Assembly: GCF_000369005.1 (NCBI RefSeq)
Contig: NZ_KB849765.1
Span: 709,456-773,455 of the forward strand
Reading direction: 5' to 3'
DNA: 64,000 bases
Origin: Acinetobacter beijerinckii CIP 110307
Lineage (GTDB): Bacteria; Pseudomonadota; Gammaproteobacteria; Pseudomonadales; Moraxellaceae
How positions within the stretch are numbered: the first letter of the stretch is position 1; each line of letters opens with the position of its first letter. Below are positions 1 through 8,732 of this stretch, piece by piece. The notes under the pieces were generated by a model, which saw nothing but the letters and a program-made list of their open reading frames with translations, was not told the DNA's origin and made no database searches. The position numbers and the translations under genes were made by a program.

Positions 1-822
1 AATAAAGACATGTTTATCGCCACCTTTAGGAATCACACGGCGATAATCAGGGAATTTGCCATCAATCAGTTTCGTGGTAAAACGAACGGTAATTTCACTT
101 TGTTCTTTGTCACGACTCGGCGTTTGAATCGTTACATTTAATAGTTCACGACCAATTAACAACGTCAGTTGTTCATCTTCAATACTGAGTAAGCGCTGTA
201 ATTCTCCGACAGCTTTACGTGGCACAATCGCTTGTATCGGCGCAGACGCAGTAGACGAAGCCAAAACTTCACACAAAGCCAATCGATGACCATCAGTCGT
301 TACTGTACGCAATTGATTTTGATCAATTTCAAGCAAAGTACCTGTCAAATAAAAGCGGACATCCTGAACTGCCATCGCAAATGCAGTTTTCTCAAACAAA
401 CGCTTTAATTCACGTTGCGTCACTTGAACTTGCGTGCCTAAACTATTCTCAGTAGATAACAGCGGGTAATCTTCAGCTGGAAGTGTACCTAAAACAAAAC
501 GACTATTACCTGATTTTAAAATACAACGTTGATCTTCAGTAATTTGTAAATCAATCAATGCTGCTGTTGGTAAAGATTTACAAATATCAACCAATTTACG
601 TGCTGGAACCGTAGTTTCACCTGCTTCTAAGCATGCGCCTTCAGCTAATGTCGTACTTGCAACCAATTCAACTTCTAAATCAGAACCAGTAATGGTTAAG
701 GCCTGTTGCGTGGTTTGAATTTTGACATTTGAAAGAATATTCAAAGTATGACGGCGTTCAACAGCCCCCACTACATGCGATAAAACATTGAGTAAACTTT
801 CTTTAGCGATTTTCAAACGCAC
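1..822 (-). CDS. dnaN: DNA polymerase III beta sliding clamp, 3' part missing
   Basis: The clamp encircles DNA and tethers replicative polymerase in the cytoplasm. The minus-strand frame opens with a GTG codon at 822-820 (MRLKIAKESLLNVL), the usual N-terminus of this family in Acinetobacter, and stays open to the window edge. 274 codons are visible, roughly 70 percent of a family length of about 370-380, so the C-terminal domain lies outside the window. Recognisable clamp segments include TVPARKLVDICKSLP, the FVLGTLPAEDYP stretch and TDGHRLALCE. It lies about 110 bases downstream of dnaA on the same strand, the common dnaA-dnaN order. No ATG start fits, so the GTG start decides the N-terminus. 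Confidence 0.95.
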   Translation of the reverse strand, partial: MRLKIAKESLLNVLSHVVGAVERRHTLNILSNVKIQTTQQALTITGSDLEVELVASTTLAEGACLEAGETTVPARKLVDICKSLPTAALIDLQITEDQRCILKSGNSRFVLGTLPAEDYPLLSTENSLGTQVQVTQRELKRLFEKTAFAMAVQDVRFYLTGTLLEIDQNQLRTVTTDGHRLALCEVLASSTASAPIQAIVPRKAVGELQRLLSIEDEQLTLLIGRELLNVTIQTPSRDKEQSEITVRFTTKLIDGKFPDYRRVIPKGGDKHVFI

Positions 823-933
823 GATTTATTCCTCTTACAACAGAAGCCAATATGAATGTTAGCAGTGTACTATGCGGTAGTTAAAAGCCGTTTGCAACTA
901 TGAAACGAGGGTCAATGAAGATTAACCCCTCGA

Positions 934-2340
934 TTAACTTTGTAATAGCCGAAGTAGATTTTTATAATCTTCATTAAAAATTGGATCTTCCTCACGCAAA
1001 CTGGTTACTTTTTCACAGGCATGCATCACGGTACTATGGTCACGCCCACCAAAAGCCATCCCAATTTCAGGAAAACTATCCCCAGTTAATTCTCGCGCAA
1101 GCCCCATTGCCAACTGACGAGGACGTGCATAAATACGTGTTCTTTTCGGCCCAACCAATTCTTTCAATGGAATTCGGAAATATTCACTCACTACACGTTG
1201 AATATTTTCTACACTAATCGTTCTCGCTCGAATCGCTAAAACATCTTTTAATGACTCACGCACCACATCGAGATCGATCACCGTACCTTTAAAGCGAGAA
1301 ATTGCCACAACTTTATTTAAAGCACCCTCAAGTTCACGAACATTCGCAACCACTTGTTGAGCAATAAATAAAGCACAATTTCTAGGTAAATCCACACCAC
1401 TATTTTCAGCTTTTTTTAACAAAATTTCGATGCGAGTTTCAATATCTGGCGGTTCAACCCCTACAGATAATCCCCATGAAAAACGAGAAACTAAACGCGG
1501 ATCAAGTTCAGTTAACTCTTTAGGATAACGATCTGAGGTAAGGATAATCTGCTTTGATTCGTCCAATAAAGCATTGAAAGTATAGAAAAACTCTACAAGG
1601 CTTGCTTCTTTACCAGCAAGTAAATGAATATCATCGACCAATAATAAATCTAAAGAACGACAATTTTTCTTAAATTCTTCAACCTTACCTTTTTGCAAAG
1701 AACTGACAAAATCTTGTACAAAACTTTCCGAGGTCATATACATCACACGCGCATTTGGTTTCGCTTGTAATAATGCATTACCCACCGCTTGCATTAAGTG
1801 TGTTTTACCTAAACCTGTCGGCCCATATAAAAATAAAGGATTGTGTTGAGAAGCACCAAGCTGCGTTAAAACTTTACGACAAGTTTCGGCTGCCATTTGG
1901 TTAGAACGCCCCTCAACAAAAAGCGAAAATGTAAATAACGGATTAAGTTGTCTCTTTTTTGGAATTTTATTTGCACTTTGACTAGGTTGAACCAAATCAG
2001 CTTCTTTTTTTACTTTTATTGCTGTTGCTGTTGAAGAAACGGGTTGTGAATTCAAAGCAGCAGTTGTTGTCGCTGGTTGCTCACTCGATGACAAAATTGT
2101 GCCAGGACGCGAATCAACCAGAATTTCAACTTGACGCACCCGCCCCTCTGATAATTGCTCAGCGAGAATTGAGATCAGTTCTAAATGATTATCTTGAATA
2201 TAACGAGTCCAATAAGGGTTCGGTGCATATAAACGCATCACGCCATCGGCTTCTTCAGCAACCAAAGGACGAATCCACATCGCAAAGACGTTATCAGAGA
2301 GCTCTTGTCGCAAGCGAGTTAAGCAGTCTGTCCAGAGCAT
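934..2340 (-). CDS. dnaA: Chromosomal replication initiator DnaA
   Basis: DnaA binds 9-mer DnaA boxes at oriC and melts the origin in its ATP form. Seen here: an N-terminal domain I (WTDCLTRLRQELSDN), a poorly conserved Gln/Thr-rich linker, an AAA+ core with Walker A GPTGLGKTH near residue 172 and Walker B LLLVDDIH, and a C-terminal helix-turn-helix with the DnaA signature around GGRDHSTVMHA. An ATG at 2346 is also in frame, but the AGGGG ribosome site abuts it. That site lies six bases from the ATG at 2340, giving MLWTDCL, the usual start and a 468-residue protein of normal length. The promoter must lie in the oriC region, whose DnaA boxes imply autoregulation. Confidence 0.98.
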   Translation of the reverse strand: MLWTDCLTRLRQELSDNVFAMWIRPLVAEEADGVMRLYAPNPYWTRYIQDNHLELISILAEQLSEGRVRQVEILVDSRPGTILSSSEQPATTTAALNSQPVSSTATAIKVKKEADLVQPSQSANKIPKKRQLNPLFTFSLFVEGRSNQMAAETCRKVLTQLGASQHNPLFLYGPTGLGKTHLMQAVGNALLQAKPNARVMYMTSESFVQDFVSSLQKGKVEEFKKNCRSLDLLLVDDIHLLAGKEASLVEFFYTFNALLDESKQIILTSDRYPKELTELDPRLVSRFSWGLSVGVEPPDIETRIEILLKKAENSGVDLPRNCALFIAQQVVANVRELEGALNKVVAISRFKGTVIDLDVVRESLKDVLAIRARTISVENIQRVVSEYFRIPLKELVGPKRTRIYARPRQLAMGLARELTGDSFPEIGMAFGGRDHSTVMHACEKVTSLREEDPIFNEDYKNLLRLLQS

Positions 2341-2346
2341 GTGCAT

Positions 2347-2960
2347 CCCCTAATATCCATTTTTAAATTCAAAAGTAACCACCCTCATTGCTAAGGGGTC
2401 GCCATTCTAACCAAGTTATCCACATCTGTCAGGGAAATTTAGGTGACTTTCGATGAAAAAGAAAGCACTTGTTTATAAATTTAAATTCAAAAGTGCATGT
2501 GAATAACTTTTCGCACAAACTGTGGATAATTTTTAGCTCAAAGTTATCCACAAAGTATAAAAGTTATAAAAACACAGTTATCCACAAAGTAAGTTTTTGT
2601 TTAATTTTAAAATAAACCGTGTTTCCACAGAAAAACGCGCCCTTAATAATAATAAATTTAAATTTTAAAATTTGAATTTACTTATAAGATTAGGCTGGTT
2701 TGTGGATAACTGAGCATATCGAAATTTAAATTCAAAATCCAAGAATTAAATTTAAACTAGAATAACTATTGTTGATAAGTATGCTGTTAAGCTGTGAATA
2801 TAACTTAATAGTGATATAATTTAAATAGATAGTGTGTGTATATTTTTTGTTTTCAATAAAAAGTATTTAGTTCAACTTTTTCTGATTTCAGCAAAACAGA
2901 ACAAAGAAAATGTAAAGTTTTGGATTTTTGATTGACAGCGTAAACATTGCGCAATAAAAT
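2347..2960. other. oriC: Chromosomal replication origin oriC with DnaA boxes
   Basis: The 650-base gene-free stretch between dnaA and rpmH carries five perfect DnaA boxes (TTATCCACA or its complement) at 2416-2424, 2521-2529, 2544-2552, 2578-2586 and 2701-2709. One-mismatch boxes lie at 2498-2506 and 2770-2778. Between and around them are AT-rich words of the form TTTAAATTCAAA at 2360-2375, 2476-2493, 2654-2681, 2721-2738 and 2743-2757. The tract at about 2642-2692 is almost pure A/T and is the likeliest unwinding element. Location between dnaA and rpmH matches origins of Pseudomonas and Acinetobacter relatives. The exact minimal origin cannot be set by reading alone. Confidence 0.93.
2932..2960 (+). 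promoter_or_regulatory. Sigma-70 promoter of rpmH
   Basis: A perfect -35 TTGACA at 2932-2937 and a -10 TAAAAT at 2955-2960 are separated by 17 bases. They sit about 40 bases before the rpmH ATG, so this probably drives the rpmH-rnpA-yidD-yidC run. Confidence 0.85.
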
Positions 2961-2998
2961 CGCGGACCTTTACAGAAAGATCATTTTGGAGTTTCGAA

Positions 2999-3133
2999 AT
3001 GAAACGTACTTTCCAACCATCAGAATTAAAGCGTAAACGCGTTCATGGTTTCCGCGCTCGTATGGCTACTAAAGCAGGTCGTCAAGTTTTAGCTCGTCGT
3101 CGTGCAAAAGGTCGTCATAGCTTAACTGTTTAA
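2999..3133 (+). CDS. rpmH: 50S ribosomal protein L34
   Basis: A 44-residue, very basic protein beginning [18 protein letters not shown] and ending KGRHSLTV, matching L34 over its whole length. L34 is a small constituent of the large ribosomal subunit. The start ATG at 2999 follows a GGAG ribosome site at about 2988-2991. The gene is the first of a plus-strand cluster with rnpA 27 bases downstream, the conserved rpmH-rnpA pair next to the origin. No unusual features. Confidence 0.98.
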
Positions 3134-3160
3134 TACTGTTAAGCTGACCAGACTTGGGTG

Positions 3161-3556
3161 ATGACACTTTACAGTTTCGGTACGGAATCTCGTATTCGCT
3201 GTGCCGCTGATTATAAAAGTGTATTTGATGGTGCGCTTTTTAAAGTGCATCAGCCCCATTTCCTTTTTTTAGCAAAATTAACCGAACAGCCTAAAAGCCG
3301 TTTGGGTATTGTCGTTGCTAAAAAGAAAGTGCGTCGTGCGCACGAACGAAATAGAATAAAACGTCTTGCTCGCGAGAGCTTTCGTTTACATCAAGCGCAA
3401 TTTAATGCTGATATCGATATTGTGGTTATGCCTAAAATAGGTATAGAAACCGTAGCAAATCAAGAATTACATCAACAATTAGATTTTGCTTGGCAAAAAT
3501 TACAACGCTTAGCAAAGAAGCATTCCAAAGTCGTTGTAACATCCCTCCAAACTTAG
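3161..3556 (+). CDS. rnpA: Ribonuclease P protein component
   Basis: RnpA is the protein subunit that binds the catalytic RNA of RNase P and helps remove 5' leaders from tRNA precursors. The 131-residue basic protein carries the family RNR-type motif in [19 protein letters not shown] (about residues 56-74), preceded by [15 protein letters not shown] at 3158 is in frame directly before the ATG at 3161; I chose the ATG because it gives a conventional MTLYSFG start and family-like length, but ribosome-site support is weak for both. yidD follows after 9 bases, so the two are likely cotranscribed with rpmH. Confidence 0.95.
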   Translation: MTLYSFGTESRIRCAADYKSVFDGALFKVHQPHFLFLAKLTEQPKSRLGIVVAKKKVRRAHERNRIKRLARESFRLHQAQFNADIDIVVMPKIGIETVANQELHQQLDFAWQKLQRLAKKHSKVVVTSLQT

Positions 3557-3565
3557 AGATCTCCA

Positions 3566-3886
3566 ATGGTACGTTTGCTGCATTGGCTGATAAGATGTTA
3601 CCAAATCGCAATTAGTCCACTATTGGGTCCTCGTTGTCGCTATATTCCCACATGCTCCCAATATGCAGTTGAAGCATTAAAAATACATGGTGCAGCAAAA
3701 GGTGTATGGCTATCGACTAAGCGAATTTGCCGTTGTCATCCTTGGGGTGGTTCAGGCTATGATCCCGTTCCAAGAAAAGCGATTCGTTTTATTTCGTTTC
3801 ATCAAATAGATTCTCAAATGCATCACGTTGCTGTACCCTTTCGTGATCGTTTATTCAAGCAAAATCTCTCTAACCATTTGGGATAA
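3566..3886 (+). CDS. yidD: Membrane protein insertion efficiency factor YidD
   Basis: YidD is a small cytoplasmic-face membrane-associated protein that assists insertion of inner-membrane proteins with YidC. The 106-residue product shows the family core: an amphipathic N-terminus ([15 protein letters not shown]), the cysteine motif [16 protein letters not shown], and [17 protein letters not shown]. The tail after PRKAIRF is poorly conserved. It sits between rnpA (9 bases upstream) and yidC (5 bases downstream), its standard position. Confidence 0.96.
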   Translation: MVRLLHWLIRCYQIAISPLLGPRCRYIPTCSQYAVEALKIHGAAKGVWLSTKRICRCHPWGGSGYDPVPRKAIRFISFHQIDSQMHHVAVPFRDRLFKQNLSNHLG

Positions 3887-3891
3887 TAGAT

Positions 3892-5649
3892 ATGCAACAA
3901 TGGGCCAGATTTGCAATCCTTGGAGCCATGTTTGTTACCGCATATTTGCTAATTTTGGCTTGGCAAAAAGATTATGGTCATGCTCAAACAGCACCGCAAC
4001 AACAAGCGGCAGTTGTGAGTTCGCATGAAGTATCTGCAGATTTGCCAAATGCTCAAAATGCAACAGCGGCTTCAGACTTGCCACAAGCAAATGTGACTGC
4101 ATCACAAAGCACAGAAAAGGCTTCTGTGAACCAGCAATTGATTTCTGTGCAAACAGATCTTTATCATCTTTGGATTAATCCTAAAGGTGGTGATATTGTT
4201 CGTATTGAGTTATTAAGCCACGATCAAAGCAAGAATGGTGATCAACCATTTGTGATGTTGGAAAATGATGCGAAACGTACTTACGTCGCTCAATCTGGTT
4301 TAATTGGTTTAAATGGACCGGACAGTAACCGTAACGGTCGTCCAATGTATGATGTTGAGAAATCAGCATATACTTTGGCGGATGCAAAAAACGTCGCAGT
4401 TAAAGATGGCGGTACAGCTCAAGTTTTAACTGTTCCATTGGTTTTTAAAACACCTGAAGGTGTGGAAGTGATTAAAACTTTCACTTTTACCAAGGGTGAT
4501 TATCCAATTATAGTGAAGCATCAAGTCATTAACCGTAGTCAGCAAAACTGGCAAGGTCAAATGTTTGGTCAGTTAAAACGTGATAATTCAGATGATCCAG
4601 GCAAATCTGATCAAGGCATCTTTACGCTAGGCACATTCTTAGGTGGCGCTTGGGGTACACCAGAAGCAAATTATAATAAATTAAAGTTTGCGAATTTCTC
4701 TGATGAGAAACTTAACCTTGAAGCGAAAGATGCTTGGGTTGCTATGGTTCAGCACTATTTTGTTAGTGCTTGGATTCCAGGTAATTTAAAGTTAACTCAA
4801 GCAGATGGTCAACCTTATACAGCTAAATTAGAATCGCGTCAGTCAACTGATAAGATGAATATTATTGGTTTTACTTCGCCAGTAATCAATGTACCTGCGG
4901 GTACTTCGATGGAAGTAGATGCCAAATTGTATTCAGGTCCAAAAATTCAATCTGAATTAAAAGATCTTGCTGTTGGTTTAAATCAGACAGTTGATTATGG
5001 TTGGTTATGGCCAATTGCGAAGCTGCTTTTCTTAGGTCTACAATTTTTCCATAACATCGTTGGTAACTGGGGTTGGTCAATTATTTTATTGACGATTTTA
5101 GTGAAATTGATTTTATGGCCACTTTCTTCAAAAAGTTATCGCTCAATGGCGAAAATGCGTGTGATTGCACCAGAAATGCAACGCATGAAAGAAGAGTTTG
5201 GTGAAGACCGTATGCGTTTCTCTCAAGAAATGATGGCGTTATATAAGCGTGAACAAGTTAATCCATTGTCTGGATGTTTACCGTTGTTATTACAAATGCC
5301 GATTTTCTTAGCGTTGTATTGGGTATTGATGGAATCGGTTGAACTTCGTCATGCACCTTGGTTAGGTTGGATTCAAGATCTTTCAGCAATGGATCCATGG
5401 TTTATCTTGCCGTTGATCATGGGTGTAACCATGTATGTTCAACAAATGTTAAACCCGCAGCCAACAGATCCAATGCAGGCAAAAGTATTCCGTATCATGC
5501 CAATTATGTTTACGGTATTTATGCTGTTCTTCCCTGCTGGTTTAGTACTTTACTGGATCGTCAATAACAGTATTACGATTTTACAGCAGTCATTTATCAA
5601 TAAAAGTGTAGAAAAAGATCGTCTCAACAAGGTTGAGTCTGCTTCTTAA
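3892..5649 (+). CDS. yidC: Membrane protein insertase YidC
   Basis: YidC inserts and folds inner-membrane proteins alone or with SecYEG. The 585-residue protein has an N-terminal transmembrane anchor (residues about 5-23), a long periplasmic beta-domain with a low-complexity Gln/Ala stretch at its start, and the conserved insertase core of five membrane segments from about residue 363 (DYGWLWPIAKLLFLGLQ) to the end. The cytoplasmic loop KSYRSMAKMRVIAPEMQ and the segment PLSGCLPLLLQMPIFLALYW are typical of Gram-negative YidC. It closes the rpmH-to-yidC cluster and is followed by a clear terminator. Confidence 0.98.
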   Translation: MQQWARFAILGAMFVTAYLLILAWQKDYGHAQTAPQQQAAVVSSHEVSADLPNAQNATAASDLPQANVTASQSTEKASVNQQLISVQTDLYHLWINPKGGDIVRIELLSHDQSKNGDQPFVMLENDAKRTYVAQSGLIGLNGPDSNRNGRPMYDVEKSAYTLADAKNVAVKDGGTAQVLTVPLVFKTPEGVEVIKTFTFTKGDYPIIVKHQVINRSQQNWQGQMFGQLKRDNSDDPGKSDQGIFTLGTFLGGAWGTPEANYNKLKFANFSDEKLNLEAKDAWVAMVQHYFVSAWIPGNLKLTQADGQPYTAKLESRQSTDKMNIIGFTSPVINVPAGTSMEVDAKLYSGPKIQSELKDLAVGLNQTVDYGWLWPIAKLLFLGLQFFHNIVGNWGWSIILLTILVKLILWPLSSKSYRSMAKMRVIAPEMQRMKEEFGEDRMRFSQEMMALYKREQVNPLSGCLPLLLQMPIFLALYWVLMESVELRHAPWLGWIQDLSAMDPWFILPLIMGVTMYVQQMLNPQPTDPMQAKVFRIMPIMFTVFMLFFPAGLVLYWIVNNSITILQQSFINKSVEKDRLNKVESAS

Positions 5650-5668
5650 TCTGGAACTTTTACTGAAT

Positions 5669-5705
5669 TAATCCGCTTAAGATGGTAATCTTAGGCGGAT
5701 TTTTC
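5669..5705 (+). terminator. Rho-independent terminator after yidC
   Basis: The stem AATCCGC..TTAAGAT pairs across a GGTA loop with ATCTTAGGCGGATT, followed by a T run. It lies 20 bases past the yidC stop and before mnmE. Confidence 0.85.
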
Positions 5706-5762
5706 TTTGTGTATATTTAGGGTTTACGTTATCGAACCCTCGTATTTTTAGGTGAATTTAAA

Positions 5763-7118
5763 ATGCTACATCAAACCACAATTGCTGCGATTGCTACTCC
5801 ATTAGGTCGTGGTGGTGTGGGGGTGATTCGTCTTTCTGGACCTAAGGCTTATGCGATTGCCGAGCAACTGACCCAAAAAAGTCTGCCTGCGGCTCGAATG
5901 GCTGGATTTCGTCAGTTCCTTGATGCTGATGGCTCGGTCATGGATGAAGGAATTGTACTGTGTTTTCCAAACCCTCATTCGTTTACTGGCGAAGATGTGG
6001 TGGAGTTACAGGGGCATGGTGGCCCTGTAATTCAAAATGCTTTACTGGCACGTTTACTTGACTTGGGTGCTACTGCTGCAAAAGCGGGTGAATTTTCCAT
6101 GCGTGCTTTTGAAAATGGCAAAATGGATTTAGTACAAGCGGAAGCAATTGCCGATTTGATTGATGCCACTTCTCAAGCAGCTGCTCGTTCTGCAGTTCGA
6201 TCCTTACAAGGTGCATTTTCAACCAAAATTAATACAGTTTTAGAAAAACTCATTCACTTACGTTTGCATGTAGAAGCTGCGATTGATTTTCCAGAAGAGG
6301 AAATTGATTTCCTAGCAGATGGTAAGATTTTAGCTTTATTGGATGATGTAAAAGATTCAGTTAAAGCGGTACAACAATCGGCACGTCAAGGTCAGCTATT
6401 ACGTGAAGGTTTACAAGTGGTGATCGCGGGTAAACCCAATGCAGGTAAATCTAGCCTATTGAATGCACTTGCAGGACATGAACGTGCGATTGTGACCGAT
6501 ATTGCAGGGACTACACGTGACGTCTTGCACGAAAAGATTAGTTTAAATGGCTTACCAATTACCCTAACCGATACGGCAGGTCTGCGTGAAACGGGCGATA
6601 TCGTTGAACAAGAAGGTATTCGTCGGGCGATTAAGGAAATCGAGCAGGCAGATTTATTGCTGTTGGTTTATGACTTAAATCAAAAAGATGAACCATTGGC
6701 ATTAGCAAAAGAATATTTCGCAGAACATATTGAACCAAAGCGTTTGATGTTAATTGGCAATAAATGCGATTTAACTGGACAACATGCAGAAATAACCGAT
6801 TATCAAGGTTTTCGTCAAATCCGAGTTTCTGCAAAACAAGATATGGGTGTGCAATCACTCATAGATGCGATTACAGCGCATGCGGGCTTCCATCCTGAAG
6901 AAGATACCTTTATTGCGAGAACACGTCATTTAGATGCAATGAAGCGCACTCAGCGCTATTTAGCAGAGGCACGTGAGCAACTCGTTGTGTTTAACGCGGG
7001 TGAGTTGGTGGCGGAATCATTAAGACTGGCTCAGAATGCTTTAGGTGAGATCACAGGTGATTTTAGTGCTGATGATTTGTTGGGTAAGATTTTCGGTTCA
7101 TTCTGTATTGGAAAGTAA
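5763..7118 (+). CDS. mnmE: tRNA-modifying GTPase MnmE
   Basis: MnmE with MnmG installs the cmnm5 group on U34 of certain tRNAs. The 451-residue protein has the N-terminal folate-binding domain (ATPLGRGGVGVIRLSGP), a helical domain, and an inserted G domain with P-loop GKPNAGKSSL near residue 222, TDIAGTTRD, DTAGLRET and NKCD. It ends in the signature CIGK, where the cysteine is essential for the modification. The ATG at 5763 gives the expected N-terminus. mnmG is not adjacent here. A 30-bp palindrome follows the gene. Confidence 0.98.
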   Translation: MLHQTTIAAIATPLGRGGVGVIRLSGPKAYAIAEQLTQKSLPAARMAGFRQFLDADGSVMDEGIVLCFPNPHSFTGEDVVELQGHGGPVIQNALLARLLDLGATAAKAGEFSMRAFENGKMDLVQAEAIADLIDATSQAAARSAVRSLQGAFSTKINTVLEKLIHLRLHVEAAIDFPEEEIDFLADGKILALLDDVKDSVKAVQQSARQGQLLREGLQVVIAGKPNAGKSSLLNALAGHERAIVTDIAGTTRDVLHEKISLNGLPITLTDTAGLRETGDIVEQEGIRRAIKEIEQADLLLLVYDLNQKDEPLALAKEYFAEHIEPKRLMLIGNKCDLTGQHAEITDYQGFRQIRVSAKQDMGVQSLIDAITAHAGFHPEEDTFIARTRHLDAMKRTQRYLAEAREQLVVFNAGELVAESLRLAQNALGEITGDFSADDLLGKIFGSFCIGK

Positions 7119-7155
7119 TCTAGTATTTAAGTAATTTTGAGAATTATAAAATAAG

Positions 7156-7185
7156 ATCAAAGTACTAATTAATTAGTACTTTGAT
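7156..7185. terminator. Perfect 30-bp palindrome after mnmE, possible terminator
   Basis: ATCAAAGTACTAATT is followed immediately by its exact reverse complement, with no spacer. It lies 38 bases after mnmE. An AT-rich hairpin could serve as a terminator, but the following bases lack a solid T run, so a protein-binding site is also possible. Confidence 0.5.
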
Positions 7186-7273
7186 TATAAATTATACGGA
7201 TAATAAGATTTAGTGTAATTATTATACTTTTATTGCTAATTTTTCTTATTACAAAACTTCTGATGAGTTAAAA

Positions 7274-8086
7274 ATGATTGCTTATAAAGTGATTTTTGGA
7301 CCTATTACGAAAACAAATCGAGAGGATGCAGAATGGATAGTCGAAGATTACATTTCGATTTTATTTCATAATGGACAAGTATGCGGTGAGAATTTTTTAG
7401 TCGTACAAAATGGGCTACTTTGTACGTATATTAATTTGCAAGGAATTAATGCAAATTTAAAAGAATATCATTGCAAATATGGCATAGAGCGACTGAAACG
7501 CGTTATTGAGTTATTTGGTTGTGAACCATTGTGGGAGTGTATTGATGACGATGTTCCCGAACAAAATACCCATTGGCAAAACGCTAGCTTTCTTTATCTC
7601 TATACTCATATGAATGATTGGCAGTCACCCGTGTATCGAGGAGATAGTGGAAACCCAATTCCGATTTTTATTCTTTCTGGAGAGCATAAGCAACGAGAAG
7701 AAATATATTTTTGGCAACAAGAATATAAAAACTGTGATCAAGCTTGGATACATAGTGGTGCTTTGGAAAAAATAGCCTATAAACAATTGGCAATTCCAGA
7801 TAGTGAATTGTCAAAAGCTGGACAAAATATATGTAAATATATTGAAGAGGTTACAGGTATATCTACATATTATTATCTTCAACGTTATTGGGGACGTAGG
7901 AGAAATGAAGACAAAAGGCTCTGCCCATCTTGTGGTCAAAATTGGAGTACAGGATTACACTCTAGTGAGTTTCATCATTTTGCATTTCAATGTAATCAAT
8001 GCCGTTTAGTATCTCATCTCGCTGTCTCTTATGAATATGAACGACATGCAGTTATTGGAGAGTGGCGTAATTCCAAAATCAAATAA
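7274..8086 (+). CDS. DUF2310-like zinc-ribbon protein
   Basis: The 270-residue protein resembles the DUF2310 family described as zinc-ribbon-containing and possibly nucleic-acid-binding. The N-terminal two thirds is soluble and without a motif I can name. The C-terminal third carries two CxxC pairs, CPSCGQ and CNQC, about 30 residues apart, which would form one zinc ribbon. No signal peptide or membrane segment is visible, so it is likely cytoplasmic. It stands alone on the plus strand between mnmE and a small secreted protein. Function is unknown; the family call rests on the overall pattern and is moderately sure. Confidence 0.7.
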   Translation: MIAYKVIFGPITKTNREDAEWIVEDYISILFHNGQVCGENFLVVQNGLLCTYINLQGINANLKEYHCKYGIERLKRVIELFGCEPLWECIDDDVPEQNTHWQNASFLYLYTHMNDWQSPVYRGDSGNPIPIFILSGEHKQREEIYFWQQEYKNCDQAWIHSGALEKIAYKQLAIPDSELSKAGQNICKYIEEVTGISTYYYLQRYWGRRRNEDKRLCPSCGQNWSTGLHSSEFHHFAFQCNQCRLVSHLAVSYEYERHAVIGEWRNSKIK

Positions 8087-8345
8087 AGCAAATATTCCGA
8101 GAAAATGAAATAATCATCATAAGAACTGGAATTTATATAAAATTAGATATTTAGCCGAAAATTATTTTGCTCAACTAAAGTAATTTAGTGGATAGCTACT
8201 CGACATTACAAGTTAAAGGGCTGTTGCTTTATCTTGTATTATGGCTGCTATTGCTTTTAAAATATGCTCTACAAATGTCAGTAGGTCCTATTTAATTCAT
8301 TATTTTTTGATTTACTACATTTTTGAAGAATTTTTAAAGAAGATT

Positions 8346-8651
8346 ATGCAACATATATCAAACCATCTTATTTTTGCCATTATTTTGTCAATGCTATCAT
8401 CAACTTGTTATGCAGTTACTGAGGTCTATCAGTGTAAAGAGAAGGGTTCGGTGACATTTCAATCTAAGCCTTGTCAAGGAATGGGTAAAACCGTAGCAGA
8501 AAAATTAGAGCAAGAACAACAAGCTAAAGAAAAAAGACTCGCAGAAATTCAAGAAAAAGAAAGAAAATATCAAGAACGTCTTAAGCAGCAAGAGAAAAAA
8601 CCAATGACGTTTAAAGCCTTTATGATGAAATTAAAAAGTAAAATTTTCTAA
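8346..8651 (+). CDS. Small secreted DUF4124-like protein
   Basis: The 101-residue product has an N-terminal signal peptide (ISNHLIFAIILSMLSSTCYA) followed by VYQCKEKGSVTFQSKPCQG. That pattern, an aromatic/Cys start and an F-Q/S-x-x-PC end, is typical of the short DUF4124 domain. The rest is a Lys/Glu/Gln-rich helix likely to form a coiled coil (about residues 45-85). The open frame extends upstream to 8241, but the ATG at 8346 gives a proper signal peptide and follows an AAAGAAG ribosome site. The role is unknown; a periplasmic location is inferred. Confidence 0.7.
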   Translation: MQHISNHLIFAIILSMLSSTCYAVTEVYQCKEKGSVTFQSKPCQGMGKTVAEKLEQEQQAKEKRLAEIQEKERKYQERLKQQEKKPMTFKAFMMKLKSKIF

Positions 8652-8732
8652 TTTCATCATAATGATGACATGATTTAGAAATGAATACATAAATTGCAGC
8701 TTAAAGTATTTGTATATTCAAGCCGTAGTTTT

